Shown here: piece by piece, positions 37,197 to 47,448 of the stretch
Layout of the letters: every line of letters begins with the position of its first letter
How positions within the stretch are numbered: position 1 is the stretch's first letter
NCBI RefSeq assembly: GCF_000471905.2
Contig: NW_006497023.1
Span: 2,371,197-2,435,196, forward strand
Origin: Amborella trichopoda
Lineage: Eukaryota; Streptophyta; Magnoliopsida; Amborellales; Amborellaceae
Reading direction: 5' to 3'
DNA length: 64,000 nt
Notes under the pieces: model-generated
What the model saw: only the letters and a program-made list of their open reading frames with translations
Database searches by the model: none
Told to the model about the DNA's origin: nothing
Program-made: the position numbers and the translations under genes

Positions 37197-37464
37197 TCCA
37201 AATATCTTCAAGGGGCATGGGTTTAACCCAGTCCAAATATCTTCAATAGATATGGGTTAAGCCATGTCCAAATATCTTCAATGGATATGGGTTAAGCCAA
37301 GTGAAAATATCTTCAAGGGACATGGGTTAAGCCATGTCTAAATATCTTCAAGGGACATGGATTAAGCCAAGTCAAAATATCTTTAAGGGATAGGGGTTAA
37401 GCCAACTCCAAATATCTTCAAGGGACATGGGTTACGCCAGTTCCAAATATCTTCAAGGGACATG
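37197..37464 (+). repeat. 35-bp tandem array with a palindromic core (GGGTTAAGCC)
   Basis: About eight units alternate CCAAATATCTTCAAGGGA with a CATGGGTTAAGCCATG-type core. The best hairpin is GACATGG-GTTAAG-CCATGTC (37319-37338). The core GGGTTAAGCCAT is shared with the preceding 49-bp array, so the two arrays have a common origin. The period equals that of the big satellite, but the sequences are unrelated. Confidence 0.88.
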
Positions 37465-37679
37465 TTTGGGCTGTGTTATCAAGAATCATGCTCATATTAG
37501 ATCATCTGTTAAGACAGCTATCCAGCTTGTGTTACCGATTCCGTTGCATATTTGACATCTTCAATTAAACATTCATGAAAATACAATTAGTCTTGTATGG
37601 AGACTAAAAAATATATCTTCAAATGCAAAGGCTAGTCAAAATGACTTATTCATCATGCTTTCGCATATCAACTCTTAAC

Positions 37680-38430
37680 GAGAGCTCATTGAAATGTATA
37701 TGGCCTTTGCATAGGACTAAAAGTACACCCAATAGGGGAGTGTATGCAGACAGCAACACATATCATCAATCGGCTACCTCAACCAAAATTGGGATTCATT
37801 ACACCACACAAGAGACTCTGGAAGATCAAGCCCACTAAAAGTTATTTTAAAGTATTTGGTTGTACATGCTATGTGCATGTTTCAGAAAATTTACATAAAA
37901 AACTAGAAAAAGAGACGGTACAGTGCATATTTGTTGGATATGACACCAAAAGGGAGGGGTTGAGGTGTTGTGACCCTACAACCAACCGATGCTACATGTA
38001 ATGGGATGTGGTATTCGATGAAGCATCACTTGGTGGATTGTAGAAACTGCAAAAGTATCTGATATTGGAGACGAACAAAAATTAAACATCGAGGCGACTC
38101 TAAAAGGAGAGTATGAGGAACAAAACCAGGAGAACGAGAAGCACCATAGCCTATCAGTCCTACCAAGAAGGTCTTCCAACCTATAAAGAGATGGTGTCCA
38201 CCAAACAAGGACACCTGAGGAGACTCGAGCAACTAGATGAGGTCACTGAAGACCCTCAATTATGGCACACAAGCAGAGCAAGAAGACAAAATCCCAAATA
38301 TGTGGATGTTGCACTGACCATAGTAGATGATATACGACAACCGATCTTATACGAAGAGACTCGTCAAAGTGCAAAATGGCAAAAAGCCATGGAGGAAGAA
38401 ATCTTTGCAATAGAGAAGAGCCAGACTTGA
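37680..38430 (+). pseudogene. Ty1/copia integrase C-terminal part and linker remnant
   Basis: After about 37740 the reading frame gives THIINRLPQPKLGFITPHKR, then KPTKSYFKVFGCTCYVHV and CIFVGYDTKREGLRCCDPTT. These are the family-typical end of a Ty1/copia integrase core and its zinc-free tail. The following linker (38113-38430) ends in a QSAKWQKAMEEEIFAIEKSQT block that leads into RT. Frameshifts and stops (for example at 37838, 38000 and 38041) separate the pieces. The gag, protease and N-terminal integrase are absent, so the element is truncated on its 5' side next to the 35-bp array. Confidence 0.9.
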
Positions 38431-39310
38431 GATCTAGTTCCTAAGTCGAAGGAGGTTAAGCCCATCTCTTGTTGATGGGTAAACAAAGTAAATACCCGTG
38501 CCGATGGGTCGATCGAAAGATATAAGGCCAGACTAGTCGCTCGTGATTTTTCACAACTAAATGGGATCGACTACGAAGGGACTTTCAGTCCTGTAGCTAA
38601 AATCATGACAGTACGTGTACTACTTGCATTGGCAACTAGAAAATTATGGAAATTATGGCAAATGGATGTGAAGAACACTTTTCTTCATGGAGAGGTTGAA
38701 CGAGATATATAGATATGGAGCAGCTGAAAGGGTTTGAAAGCAAGGACTGACTAAATTGTGTTTGCAAGCTAAATAAGGCTTTATATAGAAGCAATTACCA
38801 AGGGTCTGATACGGCAAGATTGCTGAGTTCCTATTCCAGAATGGATACTCTGTCACACCAGCTAACTCAAGCATGTTTGTCAAAGTCAGAGATGGCCGAC
38901 TATCCATTATACTTTTCTATGTTGATGATTTAATTATTACAGGGGATGACACTAAATAAATCTACTGCAATAAAAAGAATATGTTTGTCATATTTCAGAT
39001 GAAGGAGCTCGGGGAGCTCAAACATTTTTTAGGTCTTGAAATTGATCGAGTCAAGGAAGGATTCTTCTTGTGTCAATAGAAGTACAGAATGGTCGATTGC
39101 AAACCAATCTCAACAACAATGGAGACAAACATAAGTTTAAGTGTAGATGAGATCTGAAGGAACCAACCATGTACAGACAGATTGTCAATAGCTTGATCTA
39201 TCTAACATTTACTAGGCCTGATATTGCACATGCAGTCGGAGTAGTCAGTCGATTCATGCAGAATCCAAGGAAACCTCATCTAGATGTGGGTCCTAGAATC
39301 CTATGATACA
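38380..39310 (+). pseudogene. Ty1/copia reverse transcriptase remnant
   Basis: Recognisable in order are: a start region with [31 protein letters not shown] near 38510-38570, [21 protein letters not shown], the [17 protein letters not shown] catalytic block near 38660-38705, and later [17 protein letters not shown] (about 38905-38950). The YVDD catalytic box itself is intact, unlike the RTs elsewhere in the window, yet the frame is broken many times between about 38430 and 39300. The LGELKHFLGLEIDRVKEGFF block that normally follows the catalytic box is present at about 39010-39065. Confidence 0.9.
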
Positions 39311-39846
39311 TCAAAGGTACCGCTGATTACAAGTTGTTACATAAGAAGGGAAAATGTGAGTTGACTGAATACTATGATGCCGACTTTATTGATGACAAAA
39401 CAACTCGTCAATCTACTACTAGATACTCTTTTAGCCTAGGCTCATCAGTATTTTCTTGGTGTAGTAAGAGACAACCCACTGTTTTCTTGTCGACCACCAA
39501 AGCGGAATATAGATCTATAGAAATGGCCGCACAAGAATTCACATGGTTATCACTTCTGATGGAGAACTTACGTTAGCCAGTTGAGAAACCAGTATCTTTT
39601 TTCTATGACAACATATAAGCCATTCGAATGGCTGAAAACCCCATCTTCCATGTAAAGACAAAACACATTGAAATGCATCATCATTACATACGAGAAAAGG
39701 TCCTAAATGAAGAGCTCAGACTGGCATCGATAAGGAAAATAAAACAAATTCCTGATATATTTACAAAAGTTCTTAATGTTACCAAATTTGTTAGACGTAG
39801 AGAAAGACTTGGCATGATCAGAAGAATAGTTGTAACGAAGAGTTAG
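39310..39846 (+). pseudogene. Ty1/copia RNase H remnant and C-terminus
   Basis: This contains the RNase H domain of a copia polyprotein: [40 protein letters not shown], and after a stop the ENPIFHVKTKHIEMHHHYIR block, ending IPDIFTKVLN. In active elements this degrades the RNA strand during reverse transcription. Stops occur after MENLR (39574) and at 39616. The polyprotein end is followed within a few bases by a polypurine tract and an LTR, as expected. Confidence 0.9.
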
Positions 39847-39850
39847 TGCT

Positions 39851-39860
39851 GAGGGGGAGA
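39851..39860 (+). other. Polypurine tract of the copia element
   Basis: GAGGGGGAGA lies just 5' of the presumed LTR start TGAAGGAG (39863), the usual position and sequence type for Ty1/copia. Confidence 0.75.
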
Positions 39861-39954
39861 CATGAAGGAGAAAGCAACATGTAGCTCTCCCTTCTCTCTT
39901 ACCTCATTTAACCTCTACTCTTCCTTACCCTTCTCTCTCTCTCTAGAAATTTCA

Positions 39955-39960
39955 TATAAG
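39955..39960 (+). promoter_or_regulatory. TATA box of the copia LTR
   Basis: TATAAG lies about 90 bp into the LTR, downstream of a CTCTCTCTCT run, and is placed sensibly relative to the AATAAA signal 278 bp later. Confidence 0.5.
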
Positions 39961-40232
39961 ATGGTTGTTAAAACCGACAGTGTACAAAAACATGGGCCTA
40001 ACGTGGACCATTGTGGTCCACGTGGTGAGGCGGTTCAATGCGCTTGCATGAGTAGTGAAAATGTAATGGGTTGGTTGCCATATGAAAGGGGCTAGTGGGC
40101 ATAGGCATGAAGTTGGGTTGATGATGTGTGTTATAAGTGAGAGTTGTAGTAATGGGTTGTGCCTGCAAGTTTTGAAGAGAGTGTATTTGGGATGGCTGAT
40201 TGTTAGAAATATGTTGTAATATTTTTTTTAAT

Positions 40233-40238
40233 AATAAA
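40233..40238 (+). terminator. Poly(A) signal of the copia LTR
   Basis: An AATAAA hexamer lies about 45 bp before the LTR end, preceded by a T-rich run. Confidence 0.5.
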
Positions 40239-40282
40239 AACAAGTGTTTCTCTCTCTTAGTTGCTGTGTCGGATTTTGTAAT

Positions 40283-40294
40283 TGGTGTCAAAGC
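40283..40294 (+). other. Primer-binding site (initiator tRNA-Met type) after the copia LTR
   Basis: TGGTGTCAAAGC differs at two positions from the plant retroelement site TGGTATCAGAGC. A primer site belongs after a 5' LTR, yet this LTR also has a polypurine tract in front, the hallmark of a 3' LTR. Confidence 0.65.
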
Positions 40295-40359
40295 TCCAGG
40301 AAATTCCTATACATGATGTGAATGATATATGTTGCAGTGTATAACACAATAGGGTGAAA

Positions 40360-40740
40360 ATTTACCCTGTTTGGATCGAAAATCTAAATTTTGAACCTTA
40401 TTTGGATTTGGGTTTGCATCCACGATTTTGATCCGACTGGTCGGATCTGGATCCAAAATTTGGATTTGAATAATAATTTGGATCGGATCCGAGTACTAGT
40501 GGATCCAATATGGATCTAACCCAGTTATTAAAACATTACATATTTATATATACAAATATGTTATATAATATTTTCTTGTTATATATCAATTTATAGATAG
40601 AAAATAATATATGAAATAATTTTTTTTGGATTCGATCGATCGGGTCTAGATCCCATATATTCTTTTCATATCTAAATCTAGATTTGAATATTGTGGATCC
40701 GATCAGACATGGATACAGACTCGATCCTACCCATTCTCAA
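40360..40740. repeat. GGATCC-rich degenerate repeat
   Basis: The motif GGATCC or its variants (TTTGGATCCGA, GATCGGATCCGA, TGGATCCAATATGGATC) recurs on both strands across about 380 bp with AT-rich spacers. There is no coding content and no recognisable ends. It may be a fragment of an unknown element. Confidence 0.5.
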
Positions 40741-41124
40741 CCCTATAACACAAGCATGTCATCTGCTTTCTGTTCTCAGTACGAACAGTGGGCAATATAA
40801 CGTACTAGAGTTCATCTCTACCATCCATCTTAAAAAATGACGATAAATGAGATGCTTATGTATTGTATAGTATGCAGCTATGTTATACTTTTAAGGAAAG
40901 TTTTTCAACTATTTAGCATGTCACTCATTTATTTGATTTAATTTCAAAAATAAAGATAGATGATCATGAGTTAGAATAGTTGAAAAATGATAAATATTAA
41001 TAATAAATTAAAACTATTTCTCGATTATGTTAATAATACCAATTGACGTATTGTTTATATACGTGCTAAGAAACTTGGAATCCTTTTTCTAGCTTTTTGA
41101 TAGTTTTTTAAAATGATGTGGTTT
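40741..41124. other. AT-rich intergenic DNA
   Basis: I see nothing that supports a gene or RNA here. The sequence is AT-rich, with phrases such as ATTTAGCATGTCACTC that recur loosely near 44.9, 45.1 and 48.7 kb. Confidence 0.5.
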
Positions 41125-41440
41125 GCATAAGGCTGAGCACCTAAACAATCAAAGTAAGGCGCACTAAACATTTATTTTTATCTCTAATTATAAAATTTAA
41201 AGCTTCAAAAGTAGTGTAGATCAAACAAATCTATGAGCACTTGAAATTCTTGAAATTTGGCAATCTAGATAATGCATTACAAGAAGTACTATTTCAAAAA
41301 ACTTAAAATCTATTTTTTTTACATCTATATGTCTCAAGGTCAAGATGATAAGATTTATGGTTTTTCGGCATTAAAACTTTTTCTAGTGAATTTTGGGGTA
41401 CGTCTTGGTTTGATTGTTTAGGGAATCAGCGTTATATAAA
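41125..41440 (-). mobile_element. MITE-like element, copy 1
   Basis: Both ends carry inverted versions of one terminal sequence: GCTGAGCACCTAAACAATCA at the left and, read from the other strand, GCTGATTCCCTAAACAATCA at the right, followed by an AAGGCG or AAGACG element. The interior is AT-rich without a reading frame. It is in the opposite orientation to most other copies. Confidence 0.7.
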
Positions 41441-43230
41441 ATATTTTCTTTTTAAAATCATACATGTTAACCTTTTGACCAATCTTAAAATTAAAACTTA
41501 AAAACAAAGTAAGGAAAAGATTTTGATCTATGAGATTCGCACGGCTTATTGCGATTCTTCATAGACCGGCTCGGATTAGCTAAAAGAAAATGAAGGACTA
41601 TAAGAAGTTAATAGTACAGGAGGAATTGAATTGATTTAGAGCATTTTCTAACTCCTTTAATTTTTATTGTTCTCAAATTGATGAATAAAACTGACGGCAG
41701 GCGTGTTTGGTATCAAATCAAATCGAATCCATTGGCTCGGGGCCACGGGATAAGAATACTATTAGGCCCCTCCAGACCATAAAATTCCCCTTAGGATATT
41801 TTGAATGGCTAAACTTTGGGAAGTGGAAGATCCCAATTCCACTAATTGTGTACTTCCATATTGGCAACGCAGCAGTACAAGCTTAAGAGCGGATGGGCGG
41901 CCATCTACGATACTTCAAGAGCAAAATTATTTTGTAGAAGCCGTCTGATCGTATCATATGAGATCCGTAGTGAATAGGTATGAATAGAGAGAGAAAAAAA
42001 AGGGAATGGTGAAAAAACAATTGAACAAAGCTAGATATTGGTCATTCTTTTATGAATTTTATTTGATTAATAACTCCAAGTTATTTAAATACCTCCGCTT
42101 TCTTTAAAATATCATGAACAGTTACTGTAGGCTGAGCTCCTTTAACATATGGGATGATCTGATGTTTCCAAATCGAACGATTCAAAATGGAGGTAGTCTG
42201 ATATATGATCCATCTAACTATTGTTGAAAGCCTGTGTAGGGCTGAATAATGTGGCAAAAAAAAAAAAATTTAAAAATTAAAAATAAAATATAAAAATCCA
42301 AAATTAAAAAAAGAAAAAGAAAATATACACAAAATACATCCAAAATGTGGTTAAAAAAATATCGAAAAAAAATATTTTGTGGTTGGACGGGTATTTTCCA
42401 ATTTTTCTTAAAAAGATGGAAAAATATAAAATAATTATTCATGGCCAAAATACTTTCCAATATTTGCCAAGATGATAGAAAAAAAAAATATATATTATAA
42501 ATTGATTTCTTATTTTTTGAGTTTTTTATAATTTCTTTATTTTTTCTAATATCCGGAGTTGGATCCCCAACTCGGGAGCTAAGCCGCCCAAGTAACTCGA
42601 TCGATTTCGAGCTGACTCGACTAATTTTTCAAATATTGGGTGGATTGCCAACTGGTACGTTCACCAATTAGGTCCAAAAGCTGAAATAGAGTGTGGTCAA
42701 AATCAGTTAAAACTAATGTTCAAGGGTTTTTTTTGCATGTTGGACTAATAAGTTTCAATTAGTTAGACCCACTAAAAACACTTTGGCAACTTTTTTTTAT
42801 AATATATTTCATATTTTTAAACTATTACTCATATTTCATATTTGTTTAACAAACGGTTCAACTGATTTGATTGGACCAGACTCATTGCCAAATCGGTAGC
42901 TAGTTCAACTTTGATAATATAGGTCGACCTATATTGTCATATGGTCTTCCATCACATCTGCCCTATGTTACTTCCAACATTTTTCCTTACGTCCTCACTC
43001 ATGAGGCGCATTGTTTCTTGCAGTGTCCACTTCTTGAGATGTTGCTTATCCACTTCTACCGACCACTTCTCTATACTTGATCATAAAATGTGCATGATCT
43101 AGATTAATTGAGTCATAGTCTTCCTCAACTGCTGCATCCAGATGTTCAAATTGTAGTGTACATATGTCAGCTTTTGAAGTATTATATAAGTCTAGCATGT
43201 TCTTCCTTTGAGGTTATTTTAATGTTGAAA
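41441..43230. other. AT-rich intergenic DNA, no gene
   Basis: The region contains A- and T-runs (for example 42258-42370 and 42478-42545), giving meaningless Phe/Lys-rich frames. I see no promoter-gene structure, tRNA or LTR ends. Confidence 0.6.
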
Positions 43231-43560
43231 GAAAAATCCATCGAAAAAGGTTATTTTAATGTTGAAAAACGCTATGATTGATCATTTCGAAATCGAGATG
43301 TATGACTATGAAAAATAAAAGTATTTTGAATCTAAAAAATAATGCATCTTACAACATATTATCTACACCGTTCATTTTCAAGATTTTCATATGTTTATAG
43401 ATCTATTTGATTTTAACCATTTTTTAAATTTAAAATTTTATAATTAGATATAAAACTAGATTTTGAGATAATCCTAAAAACATTTTACATCAAAATTATA
43501 TATCATGATAAAATTTGAAGGTACGTCTTAATTGGATTGTTTAAGGTTGCAACTTTATGG
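43231..43560 (+). mobile_element. MITE-like element, copy 2 (upstream of the GNAT gene)
   Basis: It has the family's interior landmarks: AAATCCATCGAAAAAGG, GATGTATGACTATGAAAAAT, ATGTTTATAGATCTATTTG and TAATTAGATATAAAA. It ends in AATTGGATTGTTTAAGGTTG, the family's right terminus. The left terminus is truncated. It lies about 420 bp upstream of the GNAT TATA box. Confidence 0.8.
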
Positions 43561-43977
43561 AAACTACACCCTTTTTTAAATAATTTAGAAAAAGTATAGC
43601 GTGAGTCAACGGGCTCAAACGTATATCTCAAAGATGGACATTGTGCAACATAAGTAATATATTGACGGTCTATAATAAAATGTCAAAAAAATATATCTTT
43701 AATTTTTAAAATTTATTTTAATTTTCATATTCATGATCACCTTAACCTAGATGATGAAATGATAAAAAAAACTTTAGTTAAAAAATCTATCCTTAAAACG
43801 GACTTTAGAAGGGAACCGCATATATGAGTCGATTGAGTCATAGAAATCTCATCCAATAGTGTTTAGGTTTTTTTAATGTGTCAACCAACTTTGACTTGAA
43901 GTTGAACTTTTGAAAAAACGTGGTGCTCACGACTTGTGGCTTCAAAGAACCTTCCATGAAAGCAACATCTCCAGTGC

Positions 43978-43985
43978 TATAAAAA
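43978..43985 (+). promoter_or_regulatory. TATA box of the GNAT gene
   Basis: TATAAAAA lies 96 bp before the chosen ATG, in a context (CCAGTGCTATAAAAACTCCC) typical of plant promoters. A CT-rich leader (CTCTCAGTCTCTCTTCC) follows. This places the transcription start near 44010 and excludes the upstream in-frame ATG at 43910 from the mRNA. Confidence 0.75.
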
Positions 43986-44080
43986 CTCCCCCACACAAAT
44001 CAAAACCACACCAGCCTCTCAGTCTCTCTTCCAATCTCTTATTTTCTCTCCCTACTTGGCCAAAAAACCCAAGTCAGAAA

Positions 44081-44602
44081 ATGGAGGACCAGATATCCAA
44101 ACTGAGCCTGCGGCCCTTCCATCTTTCAGACATTGATGACTTCATGGTTTGGGCTAGTGATGATCTTGTTACTAGGTTTTGTAGTTGGGATGCATACACA
44201 TCTAAAGAAGGTGGGTTAGCTCACTTGAGAGATCGAACCCTTCCCCACCCATGGCACAAGACTATTTGCCTAAGTGATCGACCCATAGGCTCCATATGCT
44301 TGACCCAAGGGTCAGGTGAGGCCCTTTGTAGAGGAGAAATTGGCTATGCGTTGGCCTTTAAGTATTGGGGCCAAGGCCTAGCAACACATGCAGTCAATAT
44401 GGTACTCTCTAGTGTGTTCAAGGATAAGCCAGAGTTGGAGAGGATAGAAGCTCTTGTAGATGCTGACAATGTGGGGTCTCAAAGAGTTTTAGAGAAAGTT
44501 GGATTCAAAAAAGAAGGGCTGCTCAGGAAATACTTGATCCATAGGGGAAAGACCGTTGACGTGTTTATGTATAGTTTCCTTTCTACTGATTTAATTAAGT
44601 GA
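44081..44602 (+). CDS. GNAT-family N-acetyltransferase (RimJ/RimL-like, plant type)
   Basis: The protein has 173 residues and no intron. It belongs to the Acetyltransf_3 type of GNAT enzymes, which move an acetyl group from acetyl-CoA to an amine. The substrate of the small plant members is generally not established, so none is assigned. Visible landmarks are the N-terminal LSLRPFHLSDIDDFMVWASDD (beta-1 and alpha-1, residues 8-28), LPHPWHKTICLSDRPIGSI (54-72), the acetyl-CoA loop YWGQGLAT (95-102) after EIGYALAFK, and the NVGSQRVLEKVGFKKEGLLR motif (130-149). There is no signal peptide or membrane segment, so a cytosolic or nuclear place is likely. The frame stays open upstream to 43910, but that part spans the TATA box and leader. 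The ATG at 44081 matches the usual family N-terminus, so it is chosen. MITE copies lie on both sides. Confidence 0.93.
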   Translation: MEDQISKLSLRPFHLSDIDDFMVWASDDLVTRFCSWDAYTSKEGGLAHLRDRTLPHPWHKTICLSDRPIGSICLTQGSGEALCRGEIGYALAFKYWGQGLATHAVNMVLSSVFKDKPELERIEALVDADNVGSQRVLEKVGFKKEGLLRKYLIHRGKTVDVFMYSFLSTDLIK

Positions 44603-45157
44603 TTGTACACTTTTTAATTTATGTGAAAATTTGATTCAATTTTAAATTCCCCCACTTAGGGTTTGGGATCTTAGGCTCAATTGTTACTAGATCATAAATT
44701 TGGAAGTATGATTTTGGTTTGAATTCTAGCAAAACCCAGCACTCCTATGTGGATACTTCAAAGGGAAATTTATCAACAAGCACACAAGAGAGGAGATGAA
44801 CTATCTAACAATTTACCTTTTTTTTTAATTTAATTTCAAGAGTCCATTGTATACATGTGATCATGAGTTGGAATAGTTGAAAGCAAATAAAATGTCAAAT
44901 CGTTGATAAATTAGGTGCATTTTAATCATTTTCCATACTTTAAATGCCCACACTTGGCTTTGGTTTCTTTTGCAGGGTAGATGGAGTTTGAATTGGGAAA
45001 TATACTGCATTGTCTAGCCCTATGGTTAGGTGATCTACCCGACAAACAATACTTGCTTTATTCTTTTTGAAAATATTTGAAAATTTTATTAAAATATACC
45101 TCATTTTTCAACTATTTAACATTCTACCCCTTTTCTACTAAGAAAAAGTTTATATAA
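44603..45157. other. Downstream intergenic DNA of the GNAT gene
   Basis: I see nothing that supports a further gene. It is an AT-rich stretch with no clear consensus poly(A) signal close to the stop codon. The next MITE copy begins at its end. Confidence 0.5.
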
Positions 45158-45488
45158 GGATGCAACCTTATAACGTAGAATTATGGATGCACCTCCAAAA
45201 TCCATCGGAAAAGATAGTTTTAATGTTAAAAAATTGATCATCTCGACATCGAGATGTATGACCATGAAAAATAAAAAGATTTTAAGTCTAAAAAATAGTG
45301 CATTTTACAACATATTATCTACACCATTTATTTTTAAGATTTTCATATGTTTATAGATGTACTTGATTTTAAACGTTTTTGAAATTTAAAATTTATAATT
45401 AGATATAAAAATAGATATTGAGATAATCCTAAAAACATTTTACATCAAAATTATATACCTTGATAAAATTTGAAGGTATACCTTACCT
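45158..45488 (+). mobile_element. MITE-like element, copy 3
   Basis: The left end is GGATGCAACCTTATAACGTA with the family continuation GGATGCACCTCCAAAATCC. The interior has CATCTCGA-CA-TCGAGATG, a perfect internal hairpin. The right terminus is lost after GAAGGTATACC. It is very similar to copy 2 over about 280 bp. Confidence 0.82.
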
Positions 45489-46044
45489 CTACACCTATGG
45501 ATGCATCTGTATGCCAAGTGCACTTTTTCTACTATTCCAACCCAAAATGGTGTGTATTTTGATGAGTATTTTGAAATTAAACAAAAACCTAAATGTAAAA
45601 TGTCGAATAGTCAACATACAATGTGTAATTTAATAGGAATTGAGTTTAGGATTGAATGGTTAGCAAGAAGTTTTAATCCTTATGCTAAACTACCAAAAAC
45701 TTAAAATAAATAAGGGTTATGCTTTGACAAATTTCGCATTATGATTTTTTTTTTGCACTTCCAAAAAATAAAAGGTATTCTATCTCTAGAAACCATAAAT
45801 ATCTCATCCTTCAAATTGAAAATGAACGAGTTCAAAGACAACACTTGAAAGGAAATTGATTTGGAGATTTTCACGAGTTTCAAGTCAAATTTTAATTGTT
45901 TAGGATAAAAAAATTCGACTTAGCAAAGGTACTCAGGCCCTGGCCGAGGCGATTTACTAGAGTGAGCCCAAGTAACTCACCCGAGTCCAGCTCATCTTTT
46001 TCTTTAAAGAAAATGAAGATAAAAGCCAGTTATATATAGTATGA
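45489..46044. other. Intergenic DNA, no supported gene
   Basis: A 67-codon frame at 45501 has no recognisable motif. The phrase CCGAGGCGATTTACT (45951) recurs at 46583 within a loosely repeated surrounding, so part of this stretch is another old repeat. Confidence 0.45.
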
Positions 46045-46280
46045 GAGTCTCAAAAATAGTGTATCTTGCAATACATTATTTGGACTATCTATTTTCAAGA
46101 TTTCCATATTTTTATAGATCTACTTGATTTTAACCATTTTTGGAGTTTAAAATTTTATAATTACATATGAAAAATAGATTTTTAGATAATCCCAAAAAAT
46201 TTTACACCAAAATTGCACGTTATGATAAATTTTGGAGGTGTGCCTTAATTGGATTGTTTAAGGTTGCAACCATATGGAAA
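46045..46280 (+). mobile_element. MITE-like element, copy 4 (left-truncated)
   Basis: It starts inside the family at GAGTCTCAAAAATAGTG and runs to the intact right terminus, AATTGGATTGTTTAAGGTTG followed by CAACC. Confidence 0.78.
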
Positions 46281-46383
46281 CCACACCCTTTTTTTAAAAA
46301 CTCCTTGAGATCTACTCTTTTTTAAAAGGACTCCAAAAAAAAAAAGGGACATTTTAAAAGTAATGTAAAAAAAGTGCCTAACA

Positions 46384-46548
46384 AGGTTCAACTTTATGTG
46401 TTAGTAATAACCAAAAATATATTTTAACACATCTGATTTCGATTTGAGGTATTAATATAATTAAACTAAGAAGTATGATGTACAACCTGCTCACCTCACC
46501 ATAGGGCGAGTTGCCTCGATCAAGTCTCAAAACGCTCTTGAGGAACCA
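46384..46548. repeat. Dispersed direct repeat, copy A (partner 46871-47001)
   Basis: AGGTTCAACTTTATGTG through GAGGTATTAATATAATTAAA to CTCAAAACG reappears 487 bp downstream with moderate divergence. The second copy lacks the CTCACCATAGGGCGAG segment. Confidence 0.7.
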
Positions 46549-46730
46549 GTTTTCAGAAAACTGGCTCTGCCAAAATATTCGGGTCCTGACCGAGGCGATT
46601 TACTCAAATAAGTTAGAGCAACTAGCCTAGATTAAAAAAAACAAAAATGAAAATAAAAACCAATTACATATAATTCGAGCGCCACTTTTTATCATTAAGC
46701 AACATATTGGCGTATTGGTTATTGCTTTCG

Positions 46731-46836
46731 ATAAACATAAAAGTAGTGCAAGCTCTCTATAAATATAAAAGTAGTGTTGCTCTTTATAAATATAAAAGTA
46801 GTGTAAGCTCTCTACAAATATAAAAGTAGTGTAAAA
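46731..46836 (+). repeat. 28-bp tandem repeat, about four units
   Basis: The units carry ATAAATATAAAAGTAGTG followed by TAAGCTCTCT. The array lies between the two copies of the 487-bp-spaced direct repeat. It is non-coding. Confidence 0.85.
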
Positions 46837-46870
46837 ATGGTGTCTACTATATAGGATTCGAACCCTTTAT

Positions 46871-47001
46871 AGGTTCAACTTTATGTGCTAGTAATAACAA
46901 AAAAGACATTTTAGGGCATCTGATTTAGATTTGAGGTATTAATATAATTAAACTGAAAAGTTTGATGTATAACCTACTCGTCTCAAAACGTTGTTAAGGA
47001 A
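46871..47001. repeat. Dispersed direct repeat, copy B
   Basis: This is the partner of 46384-46548. It starts AGGTTCAACTTTATGTGC and ends near CTCAAAACGTTGTTAAGG. Confidence 0.7.
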
Positions 47002-47093
47002 CAGAACAGCTTAATATTCTCAAACTTTTTACTAGGAAAAGTCCCCTACACTTTATGTCTAAGGGACTCAAATTTTTTTTTGTAAGTGATATG

Positions 47094-47448
47094 CCAAAAA
47101 TGTAGAATTAAAGATGCACCTCAATAATCCATGGAAAAAGGTTTTTTTAATGTTGAAAAACCTTCTAATTAATCATCTCAACATCGAGATGTATGTATAT
47201 AAAAAGAAAGATTTTGAGTCTCAGAAATTGTGCATATTGCAACAAATTATCTAGACCTTCCATTTTCAAGACTTTCGTATGTTTATAGATCCAGTTGATT
47301 TTGACTATTTTTAAAGTTTAAAATTTTATAATTAGATATAAAAATGGATTTTAAGATAATCCTAAAAAAATTTCATACCAAAATTACATGTTATAATAAA
47401 ATTTGGCAATGCGCCTTAATTGGATCGTTTAAGGTTGCAACCTTATAG
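47094..47448 (+). mobile_element. MITE-like element, copy 5 (most complete)
   Basis: The left part has GTAGAATTAAAGATGCACCTC and the right end GCGCCTTAATTGGATCGTTTAAGGTTGCAACC in two adjoining stretches. The inverted correspondence between the ends (AACAATCCAATTAAGGCGC read from the right) defines a terminal inverted repeat. There is no transposase frame, as expected of a non-autonomous element. Confidence 0.8.

Larger units (their letters stand above)
39863..40280 (+). mobile_element. Ty1/copia LTR
   Basis: This LTR of about 418 bp follows the polypurine tract. It has a TATA box at 39955, a poly(A) signal at 40233 and a CT-rich stretch before the TATA box. It ends in TTTTGTA rather than the usual CA, possibly from decay, and a primer-binding site begins two bases later. 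Open frames inside it on both strands are not supported as genes. Confidence 0.75.

Noticed and set aside
42218-42460. Phe-rich 80-codon frame as a membrane protein
   Set aside because: It comes from A-runs in AT-rich intergenic DNA and has no other support.
43910-44080. N-terminal extension of the GNAT protein from the ATG at 43910
   Set aside because: It would place the TATA box and the CT-rich leader inside the coding sequence. The family's N-terminus matches the ATG at 44081.
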